A stretch of 43,600 bases of DNA from Planctomycetota bacterium (GTDB lineage: Bacteria > Planctomycetota > Phycisphaerae > Phycisphaerales > SM1A02). A program made the translations under genes and the position numbers. Position 1 is the first letter of the stretch. Each line of letters opens with the position of its first letter. The stretch lies in contig JADFIR010000026.1 of NCBI GenBank assembly GCA_022566535.1, positions 1 to 43,600 on the forward strand. The letters are read 5' to 3'. Below are positions 16,877 to 25,769 of this stretch, one piece after another. Below the pieces are notes generated by a model. That model was not told the origin of the DNA. It did no database searches and worked only from the letters and a program-made list of their open reading frames with translations.

Positions 16877-17392
16877 GTGCCGACCAGCGATCCCATCGAT
16901 ATCCTCCTGCGGCAGAATTGCTGGGCCACGCGCAACCTCCTTGAATCCTGCGAGGCGCTCCCGTCCGAGCAGTTCCATCAGCGATTCGAGATTGGCCCCG
17001 GCTCACTGCACGACACGATCACGCACATCCTCGCCGCGATGCGGGGGTGGGGCGACATGCTCGCCGGTCGCGACCAGCGACCGCGCCTCGAGGGCGAGCA
17101 GCGCACGCCGCAGGAACTCCTGGGTCTCCTGGACGAGATCTCCGATGACCTCGAAGCGTCGGCCAAGGCCCACCCGATGGACGAAATGGTCAGCGGATCG
17201 CGGGGAGGAAAGAGCTACACATTTGCGCGTGGCGGCGTGCTCACACACGTCACGACGCACGGTATGCACCACCGGGCTCAGTGCCTCAACATGCTCCGTA
17301 AACTTGGCGTGGATCCGCTTCCGCCCTGCGCGGTCGTGGAATGGATCCTGATGGCTGATCCGCTCGACGGACATTCCCCAACGGCGCCGTGA
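16877..17392 (+). CDS. DinB/YfiT-like putative metalloprotein
   Basis: 171 residues from GTG 16877, matching the usual 150-175 residues of the family. A longer frame from 16757 would add 40 residues without family resemblance and begin before the likely promoter. It is a four-helix bundle with the likely metal-binding histidines in SLHDTITHILAAM and HVTTHGMHHRAQ. Related proteins include DNA-damage-induced DinB and thiol-dependent transferases. With no partner gene the exact role is open. Confidence 0.8.
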   Translation: MPTSDPIDILLRQNCWATRNLLESCEALPSEQFHQRFEIGPGSLHDTITHILAAMRGWGDMLAGRDQRPRLEGEQRTPQELLGLLDEISDDLEASAKAHPMDEMVSGSRGGKSYTFARGGVLTHVTTHGMHHRAQCLNMLRKLGVDPLPPCAVVEWILMADPLDGHSPTAP

Positions 17393-17476
17393 CCCAGATA
17401 GTTGCGGCCATCAAGCAGCAATCCCAGACGCCCCAGTCCTCCGTGATTATCCAGGATCGTGCGGCGTCATGCGTAG

Positions 17477-17550
17477 TGGGCCGTACTGGACTTGAACCAG
17501 TGACCTCCTGCGTGTCGAGCAGGCGCTCTAGCCAACTGAGCTAACGGCCC
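17477..17550 (-). tRNA. tRNA-Val (anticodon read as GAC)
   Basis: A full cloverleaf is visible. The acceptor stem is GGGCCGT/ACGGCCC, the D stem GCTC/GAGC with loop AGTTGGCTA, the anticodon stem CCTGC/GCAGG with loop TCGACAC, and the T arm ACTGG TTCAAGT CCAGT. The discriminator base is A, and CCA is not encoded. Counting the seven-base loop puts GAC at 34-36, hence valine. Position 33 then reads C instead of the near-universal T. Confidence 0.9.
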
Positions 17551-17678
17551 CGGTCGTGCTAACGGTGCGAGTCTATCCCGGCCGGGATCGGTGTCAATGG
17601 GCGCAACCGAATTACGCGACTGCGGAGCCCGCGGATAGGCATCCGCGGCTATCAAGGACACGCGTTTCGCGCAGGCGC

Positions 17679-19154
17679 CTACTCGCGCGGCGGATGAAGC
17701 GAATAGTTGGGAGATTCTTTGGTGATCTGAATATCGTGAGGGTGCGACTCGGTGAGGCTGGCGGGGGTGACGCGGACAAAGCGGGCGTGCTCGCGTAGAT
17801 CGTCGATCGTCCGGCAGCCGCAGTATCCCATCGCGGCCCGCAAGCCCCCCACCATCTGATAGACGAACTCACCGAGCGGGCCCCGATACGGGACGCGGCC
17901 TTCGACGCCCTCGGGGACGAACTTGGTCGAATCCCACCGTTGGCTGTAGCGGTCGGCGGAGCCGGCCCCCATCGCACCCTCACTGCCCATGCCGCGATAG
18001 GTCTTGAACCGCCGCCCGCCGTGTAGAATCAGCTCGCCCGGGCTCTCATCAAGGCCGGCGAACATCGAGCCGAGCATGACACTGCTTGCGCCTGCGGCGA
18101 TGGCCTTGGCGATATCGCCGCTGTGCCGTATGCCGCCGTCAGCGATCACGGGCACTGCATGCTCGTCGGCTGTCTGAGCGACGTTGAAGATTGCAGTGAG
18201 CTGCGGCACGCCCACGCCGGTCACCATCCGAGTCGTGCAGATGGATCCGGGCCCGATCCCGACCTTGATCGCATCGACGCCGGCCGAGACGAGATCCGCT
18301 GCGGCCTCCGCGGTCGCGACGTTACCGGCGATAATGTCCAGGTCATATCGCTTGCGTATCTTCTTTATGGCGTTGATGACATTGCGGGAATGGCCGTGGG
18401 CGGTATCGACCACGATGACATCGATTTCAGCGTGGACCAGGGCGTCAACGCGGTCCAACTGATCCACGCCCACCGCCGCGCCGACGCGAAGCCGACCGCG
18501 GGCGTCGCGGCAGGCGTTGGGATGCTTGCGGAGGTTCTCGATGTCGCGCATGGTGATCAGTCCCGCCAGGCGCCCGTCTCGATCGACCAGCAACAACTTC
18601 TCAACCCGAGCTTCGTTGAGGACGGACTCCGCCGCTTCGAGCGTGGTGTCCGGCGCAGCGGTGACCAGGTTGGTCTTCGTCATCACATCCCCGACCTGGC
18701 GGTCGGATGATCCGATCACGAATTTCATATCACGGCGGGTGAGGATTCCCACGACCCGGCCGCGGCTCGATCCATCTTCGGTCACGGGAAAACCCGAGAC
18801 GTTCTGCTCGTCCATTAGTCGAAGCGCCCCAGCAACCGTGTCGCCGAAGCCAAGCGTTATGGGATCATTGATGACGCCGTTCTCGCTGCGCTTGACCTTG
18901 ACCACCTCCCGGGCCTGGTCGTCGGGCGTCAAGCTGCGGTGGATGATTCCGATGCCACCTTCCTGCGCCAGGGCAATGGCCAGCGCAGACTCGGTGACGG
19001 TGTCCATGGGCGCGGACACCAATGGGACGTTCAGCGGAATGTTGCGTGTCAGGCGGGTGGCCGTATCGACGTTGTCCGGCGTGACCTCGCTGTAGTCTGG
19101 AAGCAGCAGGACGTCGTCGAAAGTGATGCCTTGCTGGATTATCTTGCGTTCCAT
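17679..19154 (-). CDS. guaB: Inosine-5'-monophosphate dehydrogenase
   Basis: 491 residues. It catalyses the NAD-dependent oxidation of IMP to XMP, the committed step of GMP synthesis, in the cytosol as a tetramer. Visible parts are the barrel opening [14 protein letters not shown], two CBS domains inserted at about residues 95-210, [10 protein letters not shown], the catalytic loop [11 protein letters not shown] with nucleophile Cys306, and the flap region with SDRYSQ. Length and order match bacterial GuaB. ATG 19154 has no ribosome binding site, but a full promoter ends 6 bases before it. The tRNA gene lies downstream on the same strand, and the PilT-like operon diverges from it. Confidence 0.97.
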   Translation of the reverse strand: MERKIIQQGITFDDVLLLPDYSEVTPDNVDTATRLTRNIPLNVPLVSAPMDTVTESALAIALAQEGGIGIIHRSLTPDDQAREVVKVKRSENGVINDPITLGFGDTVAGALRLMDEQNVSGFPVTEDGSSRGRVVGILTRRDMKFVIGSSDRQVGDVMTKTNLVTAAPDTTLEAAESVLNEARVEKLLLVDRDGRLAGLITMRDIENLRKHPNACRDARGRLRVGAAVGVDQLDRVDALVHAEIDVIVVDTAHGHSRNVINAIKKIRKRYDLDIIAGNVATAEAAADLVSAGVDAIKVGIGPGSICTTRMVTGVGVPQLTAIFNVAQTADEHAVPVIADGGIRHSGDIAKAIAAGASSVMLGSMFAGLDESPGELILHGGRRFKTYRGMGSEGAMGAGSADRYSQRWDSTKFVPEGVEGRVPYRGPLGEFVYQMVGGLRAAMGYCGCRTIDDLREHARFVRVTPASLTESHPHDIQITKESPNYSLHPPRE

Positions 19155-19160
19155 TGACCA

Positions 19161-19189
19161 ATGATGGGCGGATTCTCGGAACTTGTCAA
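19161..19189 (-). promoter_or_regulatory. guaB promoter, apparently leaderless
   Basis: On the minus strand the consensus -35 TTGACA (19189-19184) and CATCAT as -10 (19166-19161) are separated by exactly 17 bases. Only 6 bases (19160-19155) lie between the -10 and the ATG, so the mRNA would start at or next to the start codon. Confidence 0.6.
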
Positions 19190-19264
19190 ATCCGTCGCGC
19201 CGCGAGTGGGCGTCAGCGGGCGGCGTGGGCCGCTCCCTCGGCCGAGATTCGAGCCGATTAGGTC

Positions 19265-19293
19265 TTGGGTTTCGACCCGGGGTGTGCTATTCT
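19265..19293 (+). promoter_or_regulatory. Promoter of the PilT-like operon
   Basis: TTGGGT (19265-19270) and TATTCT (19288-19293) are separated by 17 bases, with a TG just before the -10 (TGCTATTCT). Transcription would start near 19300, leaving a leader of about 300 bases before GTG 19600. Confidence 0.55.
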
Positions 19294-19299
19294 ACATGG

Positions 19300-19599
19300 A
19301 TGGCTGCGCCCACCGCCCTGCCCTGGTCGCCGGAAACTGCGTAGACTAGATCTTCGTACGGAGGAAAGAGCCGGCCAAGAGCGTCTCGCCCGACAGGTTC
19401 GCTTCGGATCAGCGGGCCGGTCGGGGAACTCTCCCGCCGCGTCCGGCCCACCGAATGGCCCGGCCGAAAGTTGAGCACGGAAAAATGGGGAACTCGGCTC
19501 GGTCAGCATCGAATTGATTCCACAGAGCCCCTGCGTTGTGGCCTGGCCGTCGATGAGGCGGCGAATGGAACCGGCGGCAGAACTTCCAGGAGGGTCAAG
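19300..19599 (+). promoter_or_regulatory. Long structured leader of the PilT-like gene
   Basis: The leader has no convincing coding frame. GGGCCGG (19414-19420) pairs with CCGGCCC (19443-19449), and the enclosed CGGGGA and TCTCCCG can pair again. The nonamer GGGGAACTC occurs twice (19423-19431 and 19487-19495). It ends in a strong ribosome binding site, AGGAGGG (19588-19594), 5 bases before the GTG. It resembles no riboswitch I know. Confidence 0.35.
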
Positions 19600-20751
19600 G
19601 TGACGATTACAACGACAAGAATAGTCCCTGAGGAACTCTGTGATCCCGTCCATCACGATAAGGGGACGGTGCCGGGCGAAGGCCGGCGGATGCTGATGAA
19701 ATACCTCGCAGCGGCTGTGCGCTACGAGGCATCCGACCTGATCGTGAAAGTCGATCTGCCTCCACGGATCAGGCTCCGCGGTGCGTTGAAGAACCTGCAG
19801 ACTGAGGAGTGTTCGGAGCAGTTGATGTTCCAGATCGCCAAGGACGTGCTGGATGAAAAGCAGTACGCGTATTTCCATCACCACGGCGCGGTCGATTTCG
19901 CGTACGACTATGACGAGGACGATCGCTTCCGGATCAACCTGTTCATGGCTCGGGGCAAACCTTCATTGGCGGCCCGGTTGATCACCTCAAATATCAAGAC
20001 CTTCGAGGACCTCCGCTTGCCGCAATCGCTGGGAGATCTGGCCCTGAGCGCCCAGGGGCTGATTCTCTTTGCGGGCATCACCGGGTCCGGAAAATCGACG
20101 TCGATCGCATCCATGCTGCAGTACATCAACGAACGCAGGCGGGTGCATATCGTCACCATCGAGGATCCGATCGAATACATCTTCAAAGACGACAAGGCGA
20201 CGATCAATCAGCGCGAGGTGGGCATCGACTGCATTGATTTCAACGAGGCGCTTCGAACGCTGGTGCGAGAGGACCCGGATGTGGTGTTGGTGGGCGAGAT
20301 GCGTGACTACGAGACGTTCGAGGCGGCGATCCGCGCCGCGGAGACCGGCCATGTAGTCTTCGGGACGATCCACGCCTCGTCGTCCTGGCAGGCGTTCGGG
20401 CGCATCTTTGACATGTTCCCGGAGCCCGAGCGCGACCAGATCCGCAAGCTGCTGGCGTACAACCTTCGAGCAATCATCTACCAGCGACTTCTGCCGACGT
20501 TGCGAGAGGACATCCACCGGATACCGGCGATTGAGATCCTCATCAACACGCCGCCCGTGCAGAAGTACATCCTTGACGGCCGTGAGGGCGAGTTGCTGGA
20601 CATCATCCGCCAAAGCCGGGAAGAAGGCATGATCGACTTCACCAGTGCGCTGGTGGAGCTCGTCGAAGCTGAATGGATTCATCACCGCGTCGCGCTGGAA
20701 GCGACGCCAAAGCCCGAAGAACTCAAGATGCGCCTCAAGGGCATCTCCTGA
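19600..20751 (+). CDS. PilT-like secretion/pilus ATPase, active type
   Basis: 383 residues from GTG 19600, set by AGGAGGG 5 bases upstream; a frame from 19471 would add unrelated sequence. It belongs to the T2SS/T4P/T4SS ATPase superfamily, PilT branch. An N-terminal PAS-like domain (YEASDLIVKVDLPPRIRLRG) is followed by Walker A GITGSGKST (about 159-167), Asp box TIEDPIEYIF, Walker B VVLVGEMRD with catalytic Glu (about 233), and His box GHVVFGTIHASS (about 250). All key residues are kept. Such hexamers power pilus retraction. No pilin or pilus assembly gene is nearby; the next gene encodes a relative with dead motifs, so this ATPase may supply the energy for a shared membrane machine. Confidence 0.9.
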   Translation: MTITTTRIVPEELCDPVHHDKGTVPGEGRRMLMKYLAAAVRYEASDLIVKVDLPPRIRLRGALKNLQTEECSEQLMFQIAKDVLDEKQYAYFHHHGAVDFAYDYDEDDRFRINLFMARGKPSLAARLITSNIKTFEDLRLPQSLGDLALSAQGLILFAGITGSGKSTSIASMLQYINERRRVHIVTIEDPIEYIFKDDKATINQREVGIDCIDFNEALRTLVREDPDVVLVGEMRDYETFEAAIRAAETGHVVFGTIHASSSWQAFGRIFDMFPEPERDQIRKLLAYNLRAIIYQRLLPTLREDIHRIPAIEILINTPPVQKYILDGREGELLDIIRQSREEGMIDFTSALVELVEAEWIHHRVALEATPKPEELKMRLKGIS

Positions 20752-20772
20752 TTCCCAACGAGCCGCAATCAG

Positions 20773-22467
20773 ATGACCGTGCAGATATTGGTCGCGAACG
20801 TCTCCGCTCAATTGGTGAGCTTCTACAAGCCGCTGCTGATGTTCGCGCCGTTTGTGCCGTGGGCGTGGCTGATCTCGTCGAAGCTTGACAAGGACGCCCG
20901 CTTCTACCACCTCAATCATCAGATGTGGAACGGCATTCATCTCGCGGCGGGCGTGGCCGCGCTGGCGGCGATGCTCTTCATTCCGCCGACGTTCTGGCTA
21001 AGCTGGCCCCTGGGCATGATCATCCTCGCCGCCCCCCTATACGCCTACTGGCAGATTCGCAACCGTGAAGTGCCCGAAAGCGAGCGATTCAAGCTCAGCG
21101 GCGAGGGACTTGCTGCCAGACTCGAAGCCCGCAAGCTCGCCCGCAGCGCCCGCGGCGCGATGTTGCGATTCATTGACGCAAAGGGCAACGAACGCAATGT
21201 CCCGCCCAAAGACGATCCTTTGTATCCGATCCACATTTTGGCGGAGGACCTGATCGCGCCGGCGGTCGCCGCTCGGGCAAGTCAGATCGAACTCACCGTC
21301 GGTGCAGGTGGCGGCAGGGTCTCGCAGACCATCGATGGCATTCGATACAAGCGCGAACCGCTGCAGCCCGAATCAGCAACGCATCTGATCGCGTACCTTA
21401 AGGAGATCGCCGCACTGAACGTCGATGACCGCCGAAGACGGCAGACGGCGGAGTTTCGAATGCTCGCCCCCGACGGCGAAGTGCAGATTACACTGATCAC
21501 CGTCGGCACATCGAGCGGCCAGGAGATGAAACTCGACTTCGACCGTAGCAAACGACTGCTCAAGCCGTTTGACGGGCTCGGGCTGCTGCGGTCACAACTG
21601 GCGGCGCTGCGAGCGCTCGAACCGTCGCATGAGCGCCACGGCGTCCTCCTTCTTGGGGCTCCGCCCGGACATGGGCTGTCCACCTCCGCGTATAGCTTCA
21701 TGTCCAGGCATGACGCCTACACCTCCAACATCAAGACGCTGGAGCGTGAAATCCAGGCGTTGATTGACGGCGTTGATCAGGCCCAATGGGACCCGAACAA
21801 TCCCGATGTGGATTACGCCACGAACCTTCAGTCCATCCTCCGCCGAGACCCCGACGTGGTGCTGCTCGCTACACTGGCCGACAATGAAACGGCGAAAATC
21901 GCGGCGGCGCCCGGTTTGCAGGGGCCGCTGATCTATATCCCACAGCGCGCCAAAGCGATCTCCGAGCAAATACGCGAGTGGGTCAAATATGTCGGCGACC
22001 TGAAGTTGGCGGCGAGGACGCTTCGTGCCGTGACGAATCAACGGCTCGTGCGCACGCTCTGCCCGAATTGCCGCCACCCCTATCAGCCTACACCCGAACA
22101 AGTCAAGAGGATGAACCTTCCGGCGAAAAAAGTCAGCCAGTTGTACCGGGCCAATGGCAAGGTTCAGGTCAAGAACAAGATTGAGAGCTGCCCGGTGTGT
22201 GGAGGCACCGGTTATCTCGGCCAGACCGGCGCGTTTGAGGTGATGATGTTTGACGACGAAGCCCGCCGGCTTCTGGTGGCCGGCGACCTCAAGGGCGCGT
22301 TGGCCTACGCCCGCCGCAACAAGATGATCTACCTTCAGGAAGCGGCGCTGAGCAAGGTTGTCAACGGTGAATCAAGTATCGAGGAGGTTATTCGAGTCAC
22401 GGCTCCCGCCCCAAGCGGCGCGGAGACCGCACGGCGTCCGAAACCGGATCCCGCGCCGACCACGTAG
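20773..22467 (+). CDS. Membrane-anchored GspE/PilB-like protein with degenerate ATPase motifs
   Basis: 564 residues. The N-terminus has three hydrophobic segments (about 15-35, 54-72, 75-93), unusual for these cytosolic ATPases. A PilB-like N2 domain (150-260: PIHILAEDLIAPAVAARASQ and on to TIDGIRYKREPL) and the ATPase core follow. Where Walker A should be it reads GAPPGHGLSTS (295-305) with Leu302 in place of Lys. Walker B reads DPDVVLLATLADNET with Thr367 in place of Glu and Ala369 in place of Arg. The His box reads GPLIYIPQRA without histidine. The zinc motif is kept: C430-PN-C433 and C473-PV-C476-GGTGY. It therefore probably does not hydrolyse ATP but may hold a structural role beside the PilT-like protein encoded 21 bases upstream. 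Codon use and frame are intact, so this is not simple decay. Confidence 0.85.
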   Translation: MTVQILVANVSAQLVSFYKPLLMFAPFVPWAWLISSKLDKDARFYHLNHQMWNGIHLAAGVAALAAMLFIPPTFWLSWPLGMIILAAPLYAYWQIRNREVPESERFKLSGEGLAARLEARKLARSARGAMLRFIDAKGNERNVPPKDDPLYPIHILAEDLIAPAVAARASQIELTVGAGGGRVSQTIDGIRYKREPLQPESATHLIAYLKEIAALNVDDRRRRQTAEFRMLAPDGEVQITLITVGTSSGQEMKLDFDRSKRLLKPFDGLGLLRSQLAALRALEPSHERHGVLLLGAPPGHGLSTSAYSFMSRHDAYTSNIKTLEREIQALIDGVDQAQWDPNNPDVDYATNLQSILRRDPDVVLLATLADNETAKIAAAPGLQGPLIYIPQRAKAISEQIREWVKYVGDLKLAARTLRAVTNQRLVRTLCPNCRHPYQPTPEQVKRMNLPAKKVSQLYRANGKVQVKNKIESCPVCGGTGYLGQTGAFEVMMFDDEARRLLVAGDLKGALAYARRNKMIYLQEAALSKVVNGESSIEEVIRVTAPAPSGAETARRPKPDPAPTT

Positions 22468-22545
22468 CTTCGCCCGCCAGGCGAGCCTACTATCCGCTGG
22501 CGCTGGCGCCTTTCACCACATGGAGTTCGGAGGGCTCCCGTCACC

Positions 22546-24162
22546 ATGATCTACGCCCTCAACATTGTCCTCATTGCGCTGGTTGCGATGATCGCGTACT
22601 GGTGGGCCAATCAAGGCTTGTTCAGCGCGATCATTCATTTGCTGTGCGTGATTGTTGCCGGGGCGATCGCGCTGGCCTTTTGGGAGCCGTTGACGGTCGG
22701 CCTGCTGTTGCGCGGCAACGCATTCGATAACTACGCCTGGGGCGTCAGCCTGGTTGGTCTGTTCGTAGCGGCGCTGCTTGCCCTGCGTTTGGCCACCAAC
22801 AAGCTCATTCCCGCCAACGTTGACCTGCCACACTGGGCCAATCTCGGCTTCGGCTTCCCGGTCGGCGCGGCGTCGGGCGTGCTAACAATTGGATTGCTGA
22901 TCATCGGGATTGGGTTCATCCAATCGGAGCGGGAGATATTTGGATATGTCGGGTCGGCCCGCAGCGCGAGGGGCCAGGTCGGTGAGGTCGGGTCGAGAAT
23001 GTGGCTGCCCTTCCACAAATGGACCGACGAGTTCTACAGCCAGCTGAGCGTGGGCTCGCTGAGCACCCCCCGGCCGCTTCGACACTACTACCCCAACCTG
23101 TCGGATCAGGCGGTTTCGCTCATCCGAGATTCCTATCGTAGCGGGCGTGGCCAGGTTTCGCTGCTCCCGTCTACGGCCTCGGTTGATGCTGTGTTTGTCT
23201 GCCCGGATCTGGGACGATGCGCGGTCCGCGTGAAGTTCGGACGCGGCGCCAGGGACTTCGGCGAGCAGTTGACGATCTCCGCTGCCCAGCTGCGCTTGAT
23301 CGCATGGGCGCAAGGGAAAGACAAGCCCTACATATCGTTCCCGGTGAGCTGGGCGCAGGAAATCAAGGGCGGGGGAATGGGAGCATTTCTTTTCGACGAC
23401 CCATCGCATTACATCACGAGCATACCCGGGCGCGAAGCCGCGGACGTGACGATCGAGTTTCCTTTACCCGCCGAGCTCGAGCCGCGCTTCATTCAGATCA
23501 AGGGGACGCGGTACGACTTTCTCCGCCTTCAGAAGCAGACGCTGACGAGACAGGCGTATGAGGCAGTTCTCAGCGGCATGGGTGGAACTTCCCCAACGGC
23601 CGGGCTGCCGCCGGATTTGGCCGGGGCCCGCCCGCTTGATGACGCTGACATCAGCCTTTCCAACTCCATCAGCCCGGTGGTTGTCAGTAGCAACCAACTT
23701 CCGGGCACAATGAAGGAATCGAACAAGTTCCTGGTCAGCGGTGACGCCCAATTCAAGAAGGGCAGAGGCATGATCTCTCGACAGTTGCGGATCAAGGGCA
23801 TCGACGAGCCTGGCGGCACGAGAATCGTCAAGCTCAACGTCAGCCGGGGAAGGTCCGCAGACATCTTCGGACCCCTGCGGGAACGAGCCGGCGCCAAGGC
23901 TCGGCCCGTCCTGATCGACAGTCAAGGCCACCAATACTCACCCATTGGCTTTATCCACGAGAACCCCGAGGGCGTCAGAATCTTCCTGGACCCCGCTCGG
24001 GGCATCGCGTCAGCGGACGATCTGCCCCATCTTCCGACCACCGGCGAGCAGGAGTTGCGGTTGGTGTTTCGGGTCACCGACGACGTCACCATCGTTGCCT
24101 TTCGGCTGGGCGACGTCACCGTCGGCACATGCAACCTAATCGTGACCGAGAGAAGAAGGTAG
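22546..24162 (+). CDS. CvpA-like membrane protein with large extra domain
   Basis: 538 residues from ATG 22546, with GGAGGG about 11 bases upstream. Residues 1-125 hold four membrane segments in the CvpA (colicin V production) pattern: LNIVLIALVAMIAYWWANQG, LFSAIIHLLCVIVAGAIAL, SLVGLFVAALLALRL, and FPVGAASGVLTIGLLIIGIG. The remaining 400 residues are soluble and unrecognised, with beta-strand-like runs (VFVCPDLGRCAVRVKFG, EQELRLVFRVTDDVTIVAFRLG). It is the third gene of the operon after the two ATPase-family genes, 78 bases downstream. CvpA proteins are small inner-membrane proteins of poorly known role; the long exported or cytosolic extension is unusual. Confidence 0.8.
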   Translation: MIYALNIVLIALVAMIAYWWANQGLFSAIIHLLCVIVAGAIALAFWEPLTVGLLLRGNAFDNYAWGVSLVGLFVAALLALRLATNKLIPANVDLPHWANLGFGFPVGAASGVLTIGLLIIGIGFIQSEREIFGYVGSARSARGQVGEVGSRMWLPFHKWTDEFYSQLSVGSLSTPRPLRHYYPNLSDQAVSLIRDSYRSGRGQVSLLPSTASVDAVFVCPDLGRCAVRVKFGRGARDFGEQLTISAAQLRLIAWAQGKDKPYISFPVSWAQEIKGGGMGAFLFDDPSHYITSIPGREAADVTIEFPLPAELEPRFIQIKGTRYDFLRLQKQTLTRQAYEAVLSGMGGTSPTAGLPPDLAGARPLDDADISLSNSISPVVVSSNQLPGTMKESNKFLVSGDAQFKKGRGMISRQLRIKGIDEPGGTRIVKLNVSRGRSADIFGPLRERAGAKARPVLIDSQGHQYSPIGFIHENPEGVRIFLDPARGIASADDLPHLPTTGEQELRLVFRVTDDVTIVAFRLGDVTVGTCNLIVTERRR

Positions 24163-24225
24163 CGCCAGCCGCGAAGCACGACGTGTAGCCATAGCGGCAG
24201 TACGCAAAAACGCCGCCCCGGCAGG

Positions 24226-25623
24226 TTACCGCCCGGAAGGTGGACGGGGTATGCTGGCTGATTCCGTCACGCCGGCGCCGTCGCTTCTGAGCAGTCGCTC
24301 GATGTAGCGAATGTCGAATTCGGCATCGATGAATTGGCGCTCGTCCATCAATCGCCGGTGCAACGGAATCGTCGTCTTGATCGGCCCGATTCGGAACTCC
24401 CCGAGCGCGCCGCGCATCCTGGCGATCGCCTGGTCGCGGCTGGCGCCGTGAACGATCAACTTGGCGATCATCGAATCGTAGTCCGGCGGAATGCGATAGC
24501 CGCTGCAACAGTGCGTATCCAGACGAACGCCGATTCCTCCCGGGGGTGAAAACTCGGTCACCAGCCCCGGCTGCGGTATGAAGCCGCGCTGGGGATCTTC
24601 GGCGTTGATTCGACATTCGATGGAATGCCCTCGCAGGGTGATGTCCCGCTGCTTCCACGGCAAGGGTTCTCCTGCAGCGACACGGATCATTTCCTTGACG
24701 ATGTCTATGCCGGTGACCATTTCCGTGACCGGATGTTCCACCTGGATGCGAGTGTTCACTTCGAGCATGAAGAAGTTCTGATCGCGATCCATGAGGAACT
24801 CAACGGTGGCTGCGCCGGCATACTCGGCCCGGCGGATCAGTTCCGCTGCGGCTCTGGCGATGGCGTCGCGCTTCTTGGGGTCCACGCCCGGAGCCGGCGC
24901 CTCTTCGATCAGCTTCTGGTGGCGGCGCTGGGACGTACAGTCTCGATCGAACAGGTGCACGGAATTGCCGTGCTTGTCGCCGAGCACCTGAATCTCGACG
25001 TGCCGGGCGTCTTCCAGGTACTTCTCGACGTAGACGGCGCCGTTGCCGAAGGCGGCCTGGGCCTCCTGCGATGCCGCCGCGATGCCCGGCCGCAGCGCCA
25101 TCTCGTTATGAGCGACGCGCATGCCCCGGCCACCTCCGCCGGACGCGGCTTTGACGATCACCGGGTACCCGATTTCAGAGGCCAGCTTGACCGCGTCATC
25201 CTCCGATTCGATCGCCTTGTCGCTTCCAGGGAAGATCGGTGTCCGCGAGGCCTTGGCCATCCGCCGGCATGACAGCTTGTCTCCCAGCAGGCTCATCGCT
25301 TCCGGGCTCGGGCCGATGAACTCGATGTGACAGTCGCGGCAAACCTCGGCGAAATGGGCGTTCTCGGCCAGGAACCCATAACCGGGATGAATGGCGTCAA
25401 CGTTGGCGATCTCAGCCGCGGAGATGATTCGGTCGATCCGCAGATACGACTCGCTCGCCTCTGGCGGGCCGATGCAGATTGTCTCGTCAGCGAATTCCAG
25501 CCACGGGCCGTCCGCGTCGGCCTGGGAATAGACGCACACCGTCTCGATGCCCAGCTCACGCGCTGCGCGGATGATCCGAAGTGCGATCTCCGCTCGATTG
25601 GCGATTAGAATGCGGCTGAACAT
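24226..25623 (-). CDS. accC: Acetyl-CoA carboxylase, biotin carboxylase subunit
   Basis: 465 residues. It carboxylates biotin on AccB using ATP and bicarbonate, the first half-reaction of malonyl-CoA synthesis. Visible are the N-terminal fold (ILIANRAEIALRIIRAARELG), ATP-grasp loop KAASGGGGRGMRV, DCTSQRRHQKLIEEAPAP, metal and active site FMLEVNTRIQVEHPVTEMVTG, and C-terminal GHSIECRINAEDP. Length fits the family. It lies behind accB with a 146-base gap that holds nothing evident. It converges on the CvpA-like gene. Confidence 0.96.
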   Translation of the reverse strand: MFSRILIANRAEIALRIIRAARELGIETVCVYSQADADGPWLEFADETICIGPPEASESYLRIDRIISAAEIANVDAIHPGYGFLAENAHFAEVCRDCHIEFIGPSPEAMSLLGDKLSCRRMAKASRTPIFPGSDKAIESEDDAVKLASEIGYPVIVKAASGGGGRGMRVAHNEMALRPGIAAASQEAQAAFGNGAVYVEKYLEDARHVEIQVLGDKHGNSVHLFDRDCTSQRRHQKLIEEAPAPGVDPKKRDAIARAAAELIRRAEYAGAATVEFLMDRDQNFFMLEVNTRIQVEHPVTEMVTGIDIVKEMIRVAAGEPLPWKQRDITLRGHSIECRINAEDPQRGFIPQPGLVTEFSPPGGIGVRLDTHCCSGYRIPPDYDSMIAKLIVHGASRDQAIARMRGALGEFRIGPIKTTIPLHRRLMDERQFIDAEFDIRYIERLLRSDGAGVTESASIPRPPSGR

Positions 25624-25769
25624 GAGGCAACCGAATCAGTCACAAAGGCGCCAAGGTGGGAGCGAGCCGGCACCTGCACGAGCCCAACATCGGGCGACAC
25701 GTAAGCATCGTCGGTCCCATTGCGACGTTGCCGGGGCCGACCAACGCCCGGTTCGCCCTGCACTATCAC

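Noticed and set aside
19300..19599. c-di-GMP (GEMM) riboswitch before the PilT-like gene
   Set aside because: The conserved GEMM core sequences are not present; only general stem-loops can be seen.
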